41,279 nt of DNA from Acidobacteriota bacterium (GTDB lineage: Bacteria; Acidobacteriota; Terriglobia; Terriglobales; Acidobacteriaceae). Within the stretch, counting starts at the first letter, position 1; each line of letters starts with the position of its first letter. The DNA lies in contig JAGWNX010000025.1 in NCBI GenBank assembly GCA_028872955.1, forward strand, positions 1 to 41,279, given 5' to 3'. The notes under the pieces are model-generated. The model did not search any database and was not told the DNA's origin. It saw only the letters and a program-made list of their open reading frames with translations. A program made the translations under genes and the position numbers. Below are positions 16,204 through 26,306 of the stretch, in pieces.

Positions 16204-18920
16204 GCCGTTCGCAAGCCGGTGTGGACCGCCCGCTGCGTCTCTCGGGTTCACAGCCCTTTACGCAGCAGCCGGGCATCTTCGTCATGATTGGCGAGCGAAC
16301 CAACGTGGCCGGCTCGCCGCGGTTTGCCAAGCTCATCAAGCAGGGCAACTACGAGGAAGCCGTCAGCATTGCGCGCCAGCAGGTGGAGAACGGCGCCAAC
16401 GTGCTGGATATCTGCATGGATGAGGGCATGATCGACGGCGTCGCCGCGATGACGCGCTTCCTGCAACTGCTGGGCAGCGAGCCCGAGGTCGCCAAGGTGC
16501 CGTTCATGGTGGACTCCTCCAAGTGGGAGGTCATCGAGGCTGGCTTGAAGTGCCTGCAAGGCAAAGGCATCGTTAACTCGATCTCGCTGAAGGAAGGCGA
16601 GCAGGTGTTTCGGCACCATGCCTCCACGGTGCTGAAGTACGGTGCTGCGGTGGTGGTGATGGCCTTTGACGAAGCTGGCCAGGCGGCGACCTATGCCGAG
16701 AAGATCCGCATCTGCGAGCGCGCCTACCGCATCCTCGTCGACGAAGTAGGCTTTCCGCCCGAAGACATCATCTTCGATCCAAACATCCTGACCGTGGCCA
16801 CGGGCATGGAGGAGCACAACAACTACGCCGTGGACTTCATCAACGCCACGCGCTGGATCAAGGCCAATCTGCCGTATGCCAAGGTGAGCGGCGGAGTCTC
16901 CAACATCTCGTTCAGCTTTCGCGGCAACAACAAGGTTCGCGAAGCGATGCATGCCGCCTTTCTGTACCACGCCATCGCCGCCGGCATGGACATGGGGATT
17001 GTGAATGCGGGCATGCTGGAGGTGTACGAAGAGATTGAGCCCGAGCTGAAGGTGCTGGTGGAGGATGTGCTGCTGAACCGCAGGCCCGATGCCACGGAGC
17101 GCCTGGTGGAGCACGGCGAGTCGCTGAAGCAGGCAGGCTCGGCGGTGCGCGAGAAAGAGGCTGAGGCGTGGCGCAGCGGCACGGTGGAGGAGCGCCTGGC
17201 TCATGCGCTGGTGAAGGGCATCGACACCTACATTGATGAAGACACTGAGGAGGCGCGCGTCAAGCTGGGCCGTCCGCTGTTGGTGATCGAAGGGCCGCTG
17301 ATGGCGGGCATGAGCGTAGTGGGCGACCTGTTTGGCGCAGGCAAGATGTTTCTGCCGCAGGTGGTGAAGTCTGCTCGCGTGATGAAGAAGGCCGTCGCCC
17401 ACCTGACGCCCTACATGGAGGCGGAGAAGCAGGCGCTGCTGGCCGCCGGTCACGAGGTGAAGGCGCAGGGCAAGATTGTGCTGGCGACGGTCAAGGGCGA
17501 CGTGCACGACATTGGCAAGAACATCGTTGGCGTGGTGCTGGCGTGCAACAACTTTGAAGTGATCGACATGGGCGTGATGGTCTCCTGCGAGAAGATTCTG
17601 GAGCGCGCAACGCAGGAGAAGGCAGACCTGATCGGCCTGAGCGGACTGATTACGCCCTCGCTGGACGAGATGGTGCACGTCGCGCGCGAGATGGAACGGC
17701 AGGGCTTCAAGGTGCCGCTGCTGATTGGCGGGGCCACCACCAGCCGCGCCCACACCGCCGTGAAGATTGCGCCGCACTACAGCCAGCCCGTGGTGCATGT
17801 GGCCGATGCCAGTCGCGCCGTGCCAGTGACCACCTCGCTGCTGAGTGAGGAAGGCCGCGACGAGTTTGTAGCGCAGCACCGCGCCGAGTACGAGGCGATT
17901 CGCCGCAACCTGGCGGCCCCGGTGCAGCAGGCCGTTTCGTTGTCTGTAGCCCGGCAACGGCGCAGCGCAATCCGCTGGAGCGCAGCGGATATCGCCACGC
18001 CCGAGTTTACCGGCGTGCGTGTGCTGCGGGAGTTTCCGCTGGAGACGTTGCGCCCCTACATCGACTGGTCTCCGTTCTTCCACGCCTGGGGGTTGAAGGG
18101 AATCTACCCACGCATTCTGGAGCACGAAGGTCACGGTGAGCAGGCGCGGCAGATCTTTCAGGATGGCAACGCGCTGCTGGACGAGCTGATTGCGGACAGG
18201 AAGCTCACGGCGCACGCCGTCTACGGACTGTTTCCTGCGAATGCGGTGGGCGATGACGTGGAGTTGTATACCGACTCCACGCGCAGCCATGTACTGGATC
18301 GTTTCCACTTTCTGCGGCAGCAGGTCAATCGTGAGGGCAACGAGCCTTGCCGTTCGCTGGCAGACTTTATTGCCCCGGGCGAGACTGGTTTGCCAGACCA
18401 TATTGGCGCGTTTGCCGTGACCACCGGCATTGGCCTGCAGGAGTTGTGCGAGCGTTACCGCGCGGCCAACGACGACTACAACGCCATCATGGCCGAGGCG
18501 CTGGCCGATCGCCTGGCCGAGGCATTCGCCGAGTATCTGCATCAGCGCGTTCGCCAGGAGTGGGGGTATGGGCACGCCGAGCAGTTCACGCCCGAGGACC
18601 TGATCCACGAGCGCTATCGCGGCATTCGGCCCGCACCGGGATACCCGGCCTGCCCAGACCACACGGAGAAGGGCACAATCTGGCGGCTGCTGCAGGTCGA
18701 GGCCAACACGGGAATCCAGATCACGGAGTCGTTTGCCATGTGGCCGGGCTCGAGCATCAGTGGCCTGTACTTTGCCCATCCGGAGTCGCGTTACTTCAGC
18801 CTGGGCAAGATCGCCCGCGACCAGGTGGCGGACTACCACCTGCGCAAAGGGATGCCGCTGGCCGAGGTGGAGCGCTGGCTGGGGCCGTATCTGAACTACG
18901 ACCCCGCAAGCGAAGGCTGA
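16200..18920 (+). CDS. metH: Methionine synthase, folate-, cobalamin- and SAM-binding subunit (MetH C-terminal modules)
   Basis: Carries the remaining MetH modules in 906 residues. The pterin-binding barrel spans about 20-300 ([61 protein letters not shown]). The B12 cap and Rossmann domain cover about 330-570, with the cobalt-ligand motif GDVHDIGKN and LIGGATTS. The SAM-dependent reactivation domain is about 600-900 ([48 protein letters not shown]). All key residues for methyl transfer and reactivation are visible. Together with the upstream 368-residue protein the total, 1274, is close to E. coli MetH (1227). The first 15 residues replace the inter-module linker. It converges on the phosphopantetheinyl transferase with a 10-base gap. 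Confidence 0.95.
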   Translation: MSRSQAGVDRPLRLSGSQPFTQQPGIFVMIGERTNVAGSPRFAKLIKQGNYEEAVSIARQQVENGANVLDICMDEGMIDGVAAMTRFLQLLGSEPEVAKVPFMVDSSKWEVIEAGLKCLQGKGIVNSISLKEGEQVFRHHASTVLKYGAAVVVMAFDEAGQAATYAEKIRICERAYRILVDEVGFPPEDIIFDPNILTVATGMEEHNNYAVDFINATRWIKANLPYAKVSGGVSNISFSFRGNNKVREAMHAAFLYHAIAAGMDMGIVNAGMLEVYEEIEPELKVLVEDVLLNRRPDATERLVEHGESLKQAGSAVREKEAEAWRSGTVEERLAHALVKGIDTYIDEDTEEARVKLGRPLLVIEGPLMAGMSVVGDLFGAGKMFLPQVVKSARVMKKAVAHLTPYMEAEKQALLAAGHEVKAQGKIVLATVKGDVHDIGKNIVGVVLACNNFEVIDMGVMVSCEKILERATQEKADLIGLSGLITPSLDEMVHVAREMERQGFKVPLLIGGATTSRAHTAVKIAPHYSQPVVHVADASRAVPVTTSLLSEEGRDEFVAQHRAEYEAIRRNLAAPVQQAVSLSVARQRRSAIRWSAADIATPEFTGVRVLREFPLETLRPYIDWSPFFHAWGLKGIYPRILEHEGHGEQARQIFQDGNALLDELIADRKLTAHAVYGLFPANAVGDDVELYTDSTRSHVLDRFHFLRQQVNREGNEPCRSLADFIAPGETGLPDHIGAFAVTTGIGLQELCERYRAANDDYNAIMAEALADRLAEAFAEYLHQRVRQEWGYGHAEQFTPEDLIHERYRGIRPAPGYPACPDHTEKGTIWRLLQVEANTGIQITESFAMWPGSSISGLYFAHPESRYFSLGKIARDQVADYHLRKGMPLAEVERWLGPYLNYDPASEG

Positions 18921-18930
18921 CGCGCGACCG

Positions 18931-19653
18931 CTAGAGGCGGCGCACGTTCAACTGGCGCCAGGGCACCGGTGAGGCCACAGCCGCGGCATAGCCGGCACCC
19001 GCGTCGAACGCCGCCATCATCCATCCCGGATTACGGTTGCTGTCCAGACGCAACAGAGCGGCCGGCATGCCGGGGCCGAAGGCCACCTCAAAGCTGTCCA
19101 GGGGGCGGCTGACTCCCTCGCCGGTGGTCTTGATGACGGCCTCTTTTCGGCTCCAGCACTGGAAGAATGCGGGGATGCGATGTTCCTCCGGCAGTTGGAG
19201 AAGTCGCTGTTGCTCCGCCGGCGAGAAGAAGTCGGCTGCCACGGCGGCAAGGTCCTCAAACTCCCGCTCTCGTTCAATATCCACGCCCAGCGGCGCTTCG
19301 AGCGTGAAGGCGTAGGCAACCTGCGTTCCAGAGTGGCTGAGGTTGAACTGGAGAGTCGGCGCACCCACCACAAACGGCTTACCGACAGGCCCAAAGCCGA
19401 AGGCAATCTCGTCCGGCTCTACGGCAAGGTACCTGCCCAGCAGCCGGCGCAGCGTGCCCTGGCTGAAGGTGTAGAAGTCCTGCAACTCGGCGTAGCGGTA
19501 ACGAGCACAGCGCTCGCGCTCCTCGGCAGAGAGCACGCGGCGATAGGCCTCCAGCGGCTCAATGCGTGCGCGTGCGTCTGCCAGCCAGACATCTACGATG
19601 CCCGCCTGCAGGGTCCACGGGTGGATGCTTTCCTCGTCTCTCGTCTGCATCAT
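18931..19653 (-). CDS. 4'-phosphopantetheinyl transferase, Sfp type
   Basis: Moves the phosphopantetheine arm of CoA onto a carrier-protein serine. The 240-residue length fits the two-lobed Sfp/Gsp group rather than the short AcpS. Motifs are GPVGKP at 88-93, FNLSHSG at 103-109, GVDIE with the Mg-binding aspartate at 123-127, FFSPAE at 142-147 and WSRKEAVIKTTGEG at 167-180. Two adjacent ATG codons (19653 and 19650) are possible starts, with only a weak CAGG upstream. No NRPS, PKS or acyl-carrier gene is visible, so its partner is elsewhere; it may serve fatty-acid ACP or a remote biosynthetic cluster. It lies 36 bases downstream of tex on the same strand. Confidence 0.92.
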   Translation of the reverse strand: MMQTRDEESIHPWTLQAGIVDVWLADARARIEPLEAYRRVLSAEERERCARYRYAELQDFYTFSQGTLRRLLGRYLAVEPDEIAFGFGPVGKPFVVGAPTLQFNLSHSGTQVAYAFTLEAPLGVDIEREREFEDLAAVAADFFSPAEQQRLLQLPEEHRIPAFFQCWSRKEAVIKTTGEGVSRPLDSFEVAFGPGMPAALLRLDSNRNPGWMMAAFDAGAGYAAAVASPVPWRQLNVRRL

Positions 19654-19689
19654 GCTGCCTGCCTGTGCTGCTGCACACCAGCTTACTGC

Positions 19690-21945
19690 CTAGCGTGTGC
19701 TCCAGCGGGAGTTGAGTGAGGCCAGCTTATCCTCAAGGCTCTGCACGCGCACCTGCACGGAGTCGCGTCCCTTGGCTGGCCGCGGTGACGCGCCCATCAG
19801 CGCTTTCATGCTCAGGGCAATACGCTTGGTCCGGGCATCGGCGCTCAGCACCTTCACCTTGACGATCTGCCCAGTCTTGACCACCTCGGCGGGGTCCTTG
19901 ACGTAGCGGTTGGAGAGCTCGCTGATGTGGACCAGCCCATCCTGATGAACACCAATATCTACAAACGCGCCAAACTTAGTTACATTGGTCACTACGCCCT
20001 CCAGCACCATCTCTGGTCGCACGTCGTTGATCTCCGTAACGCCGTCGGCAAAACTGGGTGCGACAAAGCTGTCGCGCGGGTCGCGGCCTGGCTTCCTCAG
20101 CTCCTCCAGAATGTCCTCGAGGGTGAAGCTTCCGGCCTGGATCTGGCTGCGGTCCAGCTGCTGCAGCAGCTCCGGCTGGCGAATGAGTTCGCCAACGGGG
20201 AGCCGCAGCGTCGCGGCGATCTGCTCCACCACCGGGTAGGACTCCGGATGCACGGCCGTCCTGTCCAGAGGCTCGTCGCCACCGCGAATGCGCAGGAATC
20301 CTGCGGCCTGCTCAAAGGTCTTGGCGCCCACGCCGGTCACGTGCTTCAGGTCTTTGCGCGAGCGGAAGCTGCCGTGGGTGTCGCGATAGCTGACGATGTT
20401 CAGCGCCGTGCGCTCGGTGATACCTGCGACGTAGCGCAGCAGAGTCCACGAGGCTGTATTCAGATCGACGCCCACGCGATTCACGCAGCTCTCAATCGTC
20501 GCCTCCAGCGAGTGCATCAGCTGGCGCTGGTCCACATCGTGCTGGTACTGGCCAACGCCGATCGCCTTGGGATCGACCTTCACCAGCTCGGCAAGCGGAT
20601 CCTGCAGGCGGCGGGCGATGGAGATGGCGCCACGCACCGTCAGGTCAAGCTCAGGGAACTCCTGTCGCGCGACATCAGAGGCGGAGTAGACGCTTGCGCC
20701 AGACTCGCTGACGACGACCTGGAAGACGTCCTTCCGTCCCGACTCGCGCAGCAGCTCGCGCACAAAGGCGTCTGTCTCGCGTGATGCGGTGCCATTTCCT
20801 ATGGCGATGGCGCGCACACCATGAGACTGGATGAGTTGCAGCAGCGTGTGCTGCGCAGCCTCTGTGCGGCCGGTGTGCGGGTAGATCACGTCATGGGCCA
20901 GGAACTTGCCCGTCTCATCCACCACAGCCAGCTTGCAGCCTGTGCGCAGGCCGGGGTCGATGCCCAGCACGTTGATCTGTCCGGCGGGCGCGGCCAGCAG
21001 CAGGTGGTGCAGGTTCTCGCGGAAGACGGCGATCGCATCCTCGTCGGCGCGCTTCTTCAGCTCCATGCGAATCTCTGCCTGGATGGAGGAGGAGAGCAGC
21101 CGCTGCCAGCTGTCCTCCAGCGCCTGCTGCAGCTGCGCAGTCCAGTCGCCAGGCCGCTGGTGCAACATGGGGGCCAGCACCTGGAGTGCGCGTTCCGCCG
21201 CCAATTCAATAAGGAAGTAGAGCACGTTCTCACTCTCGCCGCGGCGAATGGCAAGCATGCGATGCGAGGGGATGGTCTTCACCGCCTCGCGGTACTCGTA
21301 GTACATCTTGAACTTTTCCTGCTCGTCCTTGGCGTCCATCGCCTTGCGGCTCACCACGACGCCTTCGTCGTACATCAGCTGGCGGACTGCCTTTCTCAGG
21401 TTGGCGTCTTCGCTGATGCGCTCTGCCACAATATGCCGCGCGCCCTCCAACGCCTCTTCGATGGTGGCGACGCCTCGCTCCTCACACACCAGCGACTGCG
21501 CAAGCTCCACCGCGCCCTGCGGGCCGGGCTGCTGCTGCCACAGGTACTCGGCCAGCGGCTCCAGGCCTTTCTCGCGGGCGATGGTGGCCTTGGTGCGGCG
21601 CTTGGGTTTGTAGGGCAGATAGAGGTCTTCCAACTCGCTGCGATCCAGCGTTGCCTCGATCTTTGCCTTCAACTCGTCGGTCAGCTTGCCTTGCTCTGCG
21701 ATGGAGGCCAGCACGGTCTCGCGGCGCGACAACAGTTCACGGGCGTAGGCGAGCTGCTCCTCGATGGCACGAATCTGCACCTCGTCGAGGTTGCCCGTCT
21801 GCTCCTTACGATAGCGGGCGAGGAACGGCACGGTGCCGCCTTCATCCAGCAGCGAGATGACTGCCGAGATGGCCGGCTGCGGAAGGTTGAGTGTGGAGGC
21901 GATGTGGTGCAGCAGTTGCTGGGGGAGGATCTTCTGTTCAGCCAT
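19690..21945 (-). CDS. tex: Tex-family RNA-binding transcription accessory protein
   Basis: Tex proteins bind nucleic acid and associate with transcription; the exact function is not settled. The 751-residue product has, in order, the Tex N-terminal helical region (FLARYRKEQTGNLDEVQIRAIEEQL, given here only in part as the FLARYRKE and LDEVQIR motifs), LYLPYKPKRRTKA, a YqgF/RNase H-like core (VLGIDPGLRTGCKLAVVD), helix-hairpin-helix segments (HVTGVGAKTFEQAAGFLRI), and a C-terminal S1 domain (VVTNVTKFGAFVDIGVHQDG). ATG 21945 is chosen because family similarity starts there; the frame runs open to 22050, which would overlap the upstream dehydrogenase gene. The ribosome-binding site is weak. It is probably co-transcribed with the dehydrogenase 68 bases upstream. 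Confidence 0.94.
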   Translation of the reverse strand: MAEQKILPQQLLHHIASTLNLPQPAISAVISLLDEGGTVPFLARYRKEQTGNLDEVQIRAIEEQLAYARELLSRRETVLASIAEQGKLTDELKAKIEATLDRSELEDLYLPYKPKRRTKATIAREKGLEPLAEYLWQQQPGPQGAVELAQSLVCEERGVATIEEALEGARHIVAERISEDANLRKAVRQLMYDEGVVVSRKAMDAKDEQEKFKMYYEYREAVKTIPSHRMLAIRRGESENVLYFLIELAAERALQVLAPMLHQRPGDWTAQLQQALEDSWQRLLSSSIQAEIRMELKKRADEDAIAVFRENLHHLLLAAPAGQINVLGIDPGLRTGCKLAVVDETGKFLAHDVIYPHTGRTEAAQHTLLQLIQSHGVRAIAIGNGTASRETDAFVRELLRESGRKDVFQVVVSESGASVYSASDVARQEFPELDLTVRGAISIARRLQDPLAELVKVDPKAIGVGQYQHDVDQRQLMHSLEATIESCVNRVGVDLNTASWTLLRYVAGITERTALNIVSYRDTHGSFRSRKDLKHVTGVGAKTFEQAAGFLRIRGGDEPLDRTAVHPESYPVVEQIAATLRLPVGELIRQPELLQQLDRSQIQAGSFTLEDILEELRKPGRDPRDSFVAPSFADGVTEINDVRPEMVLEGVVTNVTKFGAFVDIGVHQDGLVHISELSNRYVKDPAEVVKTGQIVKVKVLSADARTKRIALSMKALMGASPRPAKGRDSVQVRVQSLEDKLASLNSRWSTR

Positions 21946-22013
21946 AACCAGCTTCGATGGTACCTGCACCGCACGAGGAAAACGCGTCTGCCGCGTGCGG
22001 TGCCCGGCGACCG

Positions 22014-23588
22014 CTAGCCCTTGACCCAGGCACCATCGATCTGTCGCCAAATCTCCGCGTGGGGCGCGTCATCGCGTAGCTCGGCCGGCAGCCGATGAGG
22101 ACGAACATTGTCAAAGCACTGCAGCGCGGCAAAGCGCAGCAGCGAACGTGGAATGCCAACCGCAGTGAAACCGGGATGCCCGGTTGCAGGGTATGGACCG
22201 CCATGGTTCATGGCCGGACTAAGCGCAACGCCGGTGGGCATCTTGTCGTTCAGCAGGCGGCCGGCCTTGGTGCGCAGCACCTCGGCAACGTCGCGATAGA
22301 GAGCGTCATCCGTGCTGTCGCTGCTGGAGTAGACGCACGCGGTCAGGTTGCCTTCCAGGTGCTGTAGCACTTCAATCAGCTGGGCCGCGTCGGCAGCGGT
22401 CACCAGCGTGGTGGCATTGCCAAAGGCCTCAACCTGCAACGCCTCTGCGTTCTCCAGGAACTGAGCCCCTGTGACGCGCAGCAACGTGTTGCTGTAGCAG
22501 TAGCGCGGGCCATCCAGCGGCTTGCCGCCGGTCACCACCTCGGCACCGGCAGCCACCAGCGCGCGTACGTTTGCGTCCAGCCCGCTCAGGCCACCGGTAG
22601 AGAGCAGCGTGCCGCTGGGCCGCTTCTCCATCTGCTCGGCGTAGGCGCGGGCCAGCTGCTCCGCGTCTTCACCCGCCAACGTGAGGATGAGGTTGGGGCT
22701 GGTACAGAACTGACCGGCACCGGCCAGGCAGCTATCGGCCAGCTCCGTGGCCAACTGCGCGCCTTTTTCCTGCAGAGCGCCCGGCAGCAGCACGATCGGA
22801 TTCAGGCTCGACATCTCCAGGTAGATCGGTTTGCCCACGCGCTCAGCTGCGGCCTTCAGATGCAGTCCGCCCTTGCGGCTCCCGGTAAAGGCGATGGCGG
22901 CGACGCGTGGGTCGCTGACCAGCCGCAGGCCGTCCTCGTTGTCCAGGTGGTAGAGCATCTGCACGGTCGCCATCGGCACTCCGCTCTGCTGCATGGCTGC
23001 GTAGGCGCACTCTGCCAGCAGGCGGCTGGTGGCCGGGTGCAGCGGATGGGCCTTGGCGATGACCGGATTGCCAGCCGCAACGGCTGCCACCATGTCGCCC
23101 CCTGCAACGCCGTTGAAGGCGAAGGGAAAGTTGTTTGGCCCAAACACCACCACCGGGCCAAGGCCCGCGTAGTACGAGCGGATGTTGGCCTTGCGATCAA
23201 TCACGATCTGCCGCCACGAGCCCTCGCGCGCGGCCGCAGCCCCCTGCCGCAGCTGGGTTGTGGTGCGTGGCAGCTCAACATCCTTCAGCCGTGGCGAGAC
23301 AGGCAGGCCCGTCTCGACATTCGCCGTTGCCAGCAACGCATCGGCGTGTGCCTCCAACTCGCTTGCGTACAGCTCCAGGAAGCGTGCGATCACCTCAGGC
23401 GGGGTGTGGCGCAGTTGTTGCGCGGCGGCAGTTGCAGCCTCCAGTGCAGCATCGCAGTCTGCCCATCCGCTTACAGGAAAGAGATCGTCCAGCTTCGTCC
23501 CCGTGACTGGGTTCTCGGCCTGAAAGCTCCTGTTGGAGTGGGATGCGCGCCACGAACCTGCTACCAGTACTGCTGCAACTGCCGTCAT
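22014..23588 (-). CDS. NADP-type aldehyde dehydrogenase, 2,5-dioxovalerate (ketoglutarate semialdehyde) dehydrogenase-like
   Basis: Oxidises an aldehyde to an acid, probably 2-oxoglutarate semialdehyde to 2-oxoglutarate as in oxidative pentose or sugar-acid catabolism. The 524-residue product has FGPNNFPFAFNGVAGGD, PVIAKAHPLHPAT, AFTGSRKGG, the general base Glu258 in LEMSSLNPIVLLPG and the nucleophile Cys295 in GAGQFCTSPN. The EMSSLNP form and the AKAHPLHP segment are typical of the semialdehyde-dehydrogenase branch rather than classical ALDH (ELGG). AAGGAGAA about 6 bases before ATG 23588 supports the start. The YncE-like gene ends 17 bases upstream and tex begins 68 bases downstream, so these genes likely form one unit. 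Substrate assignment is by family only. Confidence 0.9.
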   Translation of the reverse strand: MTAVAAVLVAGSWRASHSNRSFQAENPVTGTKLDDLFPVSGWADCDAALEAATAAAQQLRHTPPEVIARFLELYASELEAHADALLATANVETGLPVSPRLKDVELPRTTTQLRQGAAAAREGSWRQIVIDRKANIRSYYAGLGPVVVFGPNNFPFAFNGVAGGDMVAAVAAGNPVIAKAHPLHPATSRLLAECAYAAMQQSGVPMATVQMLYHLDNEDGLRLVSDPRVAAIAFTGSRKGGLHLKAAAERVGKPIYLEMSSLNPIVLLPGALQEKGAQLATELADSCLAGAGQFCTSPNLILTLAGEDAEQLARAYAEQMEKRPSGTLLSTGGLSGLDANVRALVAAGAEVVTGGKPLDGPRYCYSNTLLRVTGAQFLENAEALQVEAFGNATTLVTAADAAQLIEVLQHLEGNLTACVYSSSDSTDDALYRDVAEVLRTKAGRLLNDKMPTGVALSPAMNHGGPYPATGHPGFTAVGIPRSLLRFAALQCFDNVRPHRLPAELRDDAPHAEIWRQIDGAWVKG

Positions 23589-23605
23589 GCGTTGTTCTCC
23601 TTGAG

Positions 23606-24652
23606 TTACTGTTTCGCGATCACCAGCACGGCAAAGCTGCCCGGAACGATGGCCGGCCGTGGCCGCGGATTCTCAGTCGTAGCGGCTGGGCGCGGGCCCA
23701 TCTGGGCCACGGTCACGAAGATGCGTCCCGTGGAGGCATCAAACGCCAGCGTGCGGCCACTGGTTTGCGTCTTCACGGTCTGCCTCACGGCCAGGTCCGT
23801 TGTGCTGATCACGGTGAGCGTTCCGTCCTCGCCGTTCGGGCTGAAGACCAGGTTATTTTTCGCATCGACCTCGGATGCATCCGGGCCGTTGCCAATGGGA
23901 ATCTGCTTCACCAGTGTACCGGTGTCCGCGTCGGTTGCGATCATCACCTTGCTGTCGCACACCGAGTACACGCGGCGATGAACAGAGTCGACGGCCAGGC
24001 CGCTGGGGGATTCGCATCCCTTCAGTGGCCACTCCCCGGTCACAGCGCGGGTCTTGGCATCCACGCGGACAAGCTCGTTCTTGGTCTCAATGTTGATGTA
24101 CACCGAGCCCTTGCCGTCCACTTCCGGTGCTTCCGGCTTGCCCGGCACCTTCACCGTCGCCACCACCTGCTGGGTTGTGGCGTCAATCACGGTGGCGTCC
24201 TGACTGCGGCCATTCAGCGCCCACACTGTTCGGGTGACCGGCTCGTAGGCGATGCCGTCCGGATTCGTGCCGGCAGCGATCGAGCTCACCTTGGCGTAGC
24301 TGTGCCGATCCAGCACGACCACCGCATTGGCCCCGCCATCGCTGATGTACGCATACTTGTTCTCGGGGTCCAGCGCGACGCCGTGCAGCCCCTTGAAGCC
24401 GGTGATGCGCTGCAGCACATTGCCGTTGTTCAGGTCCAACACATCCAGCTCCGTGCCGTGCGTGACGTACAGCACGTGGTTGACGCTGTCGGCCAGCAGG
24501 TAGTCCCAGCCGGTGGTGCCGCCGATCGTCCACTTGTCGACGACCTTGTACGTGTCTGCTGCCGAGGCTTGTACCGCAGGCAAAGCCACGCCGAGCAGGC
24601 ACAGCGCCTGGAGCGGCAGGGAACGGACGGCCTTCTTCCACTGAATCATCAT
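23606..24652 (-). CDS. Exported YncE-like beta-propeller protein
   Basis: 348 residues beginning with a Sec signal (MMIQWKKAVRSLP followed by LQALCLLGVALPAVQASA). The rest is a repeating seven-bladed propeller pattern of YVTN/NHL type, for example DYLLADSVNHVLYVTHG, GVALDPENKYAYISDGG and KNNLVFSPNGEDGTLTVIS. Such proteins sit in the periplasm and may bind DNA, proteins or small ligands; no enzymatic residue is evident. AGGAGAAGGA lies immediately before the double ATG at 24652/24649, which fixes the start although the frame is open upstream. It is the first gene of the minus-strand unit leading into the aldehyde dehydrogenase and is divergent from the phosphoesterase at 24929. Confidence 0.88.
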   Translation of the reverse strand: MMIQWKKAVRSLPLQALCLLGVALPAVQASAADTYKVVDKWTIGGTTGWDYLLADSVNHVLYVTHGTELDVLDLNNGNVLQRITGFKGLHGVALDPENKYAYISDGGANAVVVLDRHSYAKVSSIAAGTNPDGIAYEPVTRTVWALNGRSQDATVIDATTQQVVATVKVPGKPEAPEVDGKGSVYINIETKNELVRVDAKTRAVTGEWPLKGCESPSGLAVDSVHRRVYSVCDSKVMIATDADTGTLVKQIPIGNGPDASEVDAKNNLVFSPNGEDGTLTVISTTDLAVRQTVKTQTSGRTLAFDASTGRIFVTVAQMGPRPAATTENPRPRPAIVPGSFAVLVIAKQ

Positions 24653-24928
24653 TCCTTCTCCTTGAATATCTTTCCCGGGCCGGCCCATCGATGCACCGCC
24701 TCGCCTGCTATTGCATCGCAGCAGCCTTAAGACTGTATGAAGCAGCCCATAGTACGCGAACAGCCCGGCGGCTTCCCCCCGGCACTTCTCCACAGCAAAC
24801 GAGCGGAAGTAGCTGTCCGTTCATCGCGTTGTCAACACTTCTTAACGCAGGGCGGATAGGGTTGGGCGTGGCTGACCCGCGGCTTGATCGTAACGAGCGG
24901 GCCTGTCTCAATCCTTACGAGGTGATTC

Positions 24929-26203
24929 ATGAAGCTGTCTCAGCTTACTTCCGTGGCCCTGGCTACGGCCGCCATCGCCAGCCCACTCTTTGCCCAGCAG
25001 GGTCCCGTTCCGCAGGGCGTTCCGCATCTGGACCACGTCTTCGTCATCATGATGGAGAATCACGGTTACAGCCAGATTCTGAACAACCCCAACGCACCCT
25101 TCACCAACAAGTACGCCGCAGCGGTGAACACCGGCACCAACTACTTTGCCGTGGCACACCCCAGCCTGACCAACTACCTGGAGGTCGTGGGCGGCTCCAA
25201 CTTCGGCGTGCTCAACGATCATGATCCTGACTGGCACAACGCCAACTGCATGCCGAACCTCGCCACCGGCCAGACCTCGTTTGACAACTCCAACTTTGGC
25301 GCGACCTGCCCGATCGCCGGCATGGGTACTGACGCCGCGACGCCGAAGATTGACTACAGCAACGAGACCACCGGCCTGCCTGGCGACATCGAGATCGACG
25401 GCGTGCGTTCCATTCCGGCCTCCTCGCACATTCTGGGCATGTCGATTGCAGATCAGCTGGTGGCTGCAGGCCTGAGCTACAAGAGCTACCAGGAGAACCT
25501 GCCGCTCTCTGGCGCGGATCGCGTGAACACCAGCGACGGCTTCTTCTCCAACCTGACGGACTTTACCAAGCTGGTGCCGGCGCAGACCCCTGCACTCACC
25601 TACTCCAGCGTGGTGGCCCTGTACGCGGACAAGCACAACCCGTTTATCTACTTCCGCTCGACGCAGGAAGGCTATGACTCACGCAACACGCTGGCCAACA
25701 GCATGCCGTGGGATGGCCCGAACGGTCTGTACGCTGACCTGGCAACCGGCCACGTGCCCACCTACTCCTTCATCGCGCCCAACCAGTGCGACGACCAGCA
25801 CGGTCGCGGCAACGCGGGTCCGTTCTGCAACTACGACCCCACCTCGGACGGCACGCAGGCTGGGCTGAACCCGGCGCTCATCAGCCGTGGCGACACCACG
25901 CTGCAGCGTGTCGTCTCGTCGATTCACCACTCGCCGGTCTGGCACGAGGGCCGCTCGGCCATCGTCGTCCTGTGGGATGAGAACGACTACTCCACCGCGC
26001 CCAACACCAACCAGGTGCTGCTGATTGTGGACACCAACTACGGCGTGCACGGCGTTCGCAGCAGCAACTACTACAACCACTTCTCGTTGCTGCGCACCAT
26101 TGAGGGCGGCCTGCGCCTGCCCTGCCTGAACCACGCCTGCGACAACGACTCGCATGTCATGACGGATCTGTTTGCCGGCAAGGACGGCGACGATCGCAAC
26201 TAG
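24929..26203 (+). CDS. Secreted phosphoesterase (AcpA / phospholipase C superfamily)
   Basis: 424 residues with a clear Sec signal (MKLSQLTSVALATAAIASPLFAQQ). The mature protein starts LDHVFVIMMENHGYSQIL, with Glu43-Asn44 in the position of a metal-binding pair, and continues with YFAVAHPSLTNYLEVVGGS, SYKSYQENLP, and the late metal site VVLWDENDYS. It ends NHFSLLRTIEGGLRLP, which is the usual C-terminal signature of the group. The family includes acid phosphatases and phospholipases C; which substrate applies here is open. GAGGTGA 5 bases before ATG 24929 fixes the start. It is divergent from one YncE-like gene and followed by another. The 276-base gap upstream (24653-24928) presumably holds both divergent promoters; TTGTCA near 24827 is a possible -35 but no good -10 follows. 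Confidence 0.92.
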   Translation: MKLSQLTSVALATAAIASPLFAQQGPVPQGVPHLDHVFVIMMENHGYSQILNNPNAPFTNKYAAAVNTGTNYFAVAHPSLTNYLEVVGGSNFGVLNDHDPDWHNANCMPNLATGQTSFDNSNFGATCPIAGMGTDAATPKIDYSNETTGLPGDIEIDGVRSIPASSHILGMSIADQLVAAGLSYKSYQENLPLSGADRVNTSDGFFSNLTDFTKLVPAQTPALTYSSVVALYADKHNPFIYFRSTQEGYDSRNTLANSMPWDGPNGLYADLATGHVPTYSFIAPNQCDDQHGRGNAGPFCNYDPTSDGTQAGLNPALISRGDTTLQRVVSSIHHSPVWHEGRSAIVVLWDENDYSTAPNTNQVLLIVDTNYGVHGVRSSNYYNHFSLLRTIEGGLRLPCLNHACDNDSHVMTDLFAGKDGDDRN

Positions 26204-26218
26204 CTCCAGCACCACCAC

Positions 26219-26258
26219 AGGAGCCGGGGACACTCTGTCTCCGGCTCCTGTTTTCTTT
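26219..26258 (+). terminator. Rho-independent terminator after the phosphoesterase
   Basis: AGGAGCCGGGGAC pairs with GTCTCCGGCTCCT over 13 bp with one wobble, around the loop ACTCT, followed by GTTTTCTTT. It begins 15 bases after the stop codon and is a textbook intrinsic terminator. Confidence 0.92.
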
Positions 26259-26306
26259 GCATAGTTCGCAATCCGAACAAAGATCGTTCCCAGGCATAGA
26301 TCGACG

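Noticed and set aside
14028..16251. Antisense frames (462 and 444 codons) across the secreted gene, nuoI and metH
   Set aside because: They cross the clear gene boundaries and hairpin of the plus strand and show no domain.
16248..18839. 863-codon open frame antisense to the large methionine synthase gene
   Set aside because: It mirrors a well-supported gene in a high-GC genome, where antisense frames stay open by codon bias. Its product is rich in His, Arg, Gln and Leu without any recognisable domain.
15097..18920. Frameshifted metH pseudogene
   Set aside because: The split falls exactly between domains with an ATGA overlap, and both frames keep all catalytic residues.
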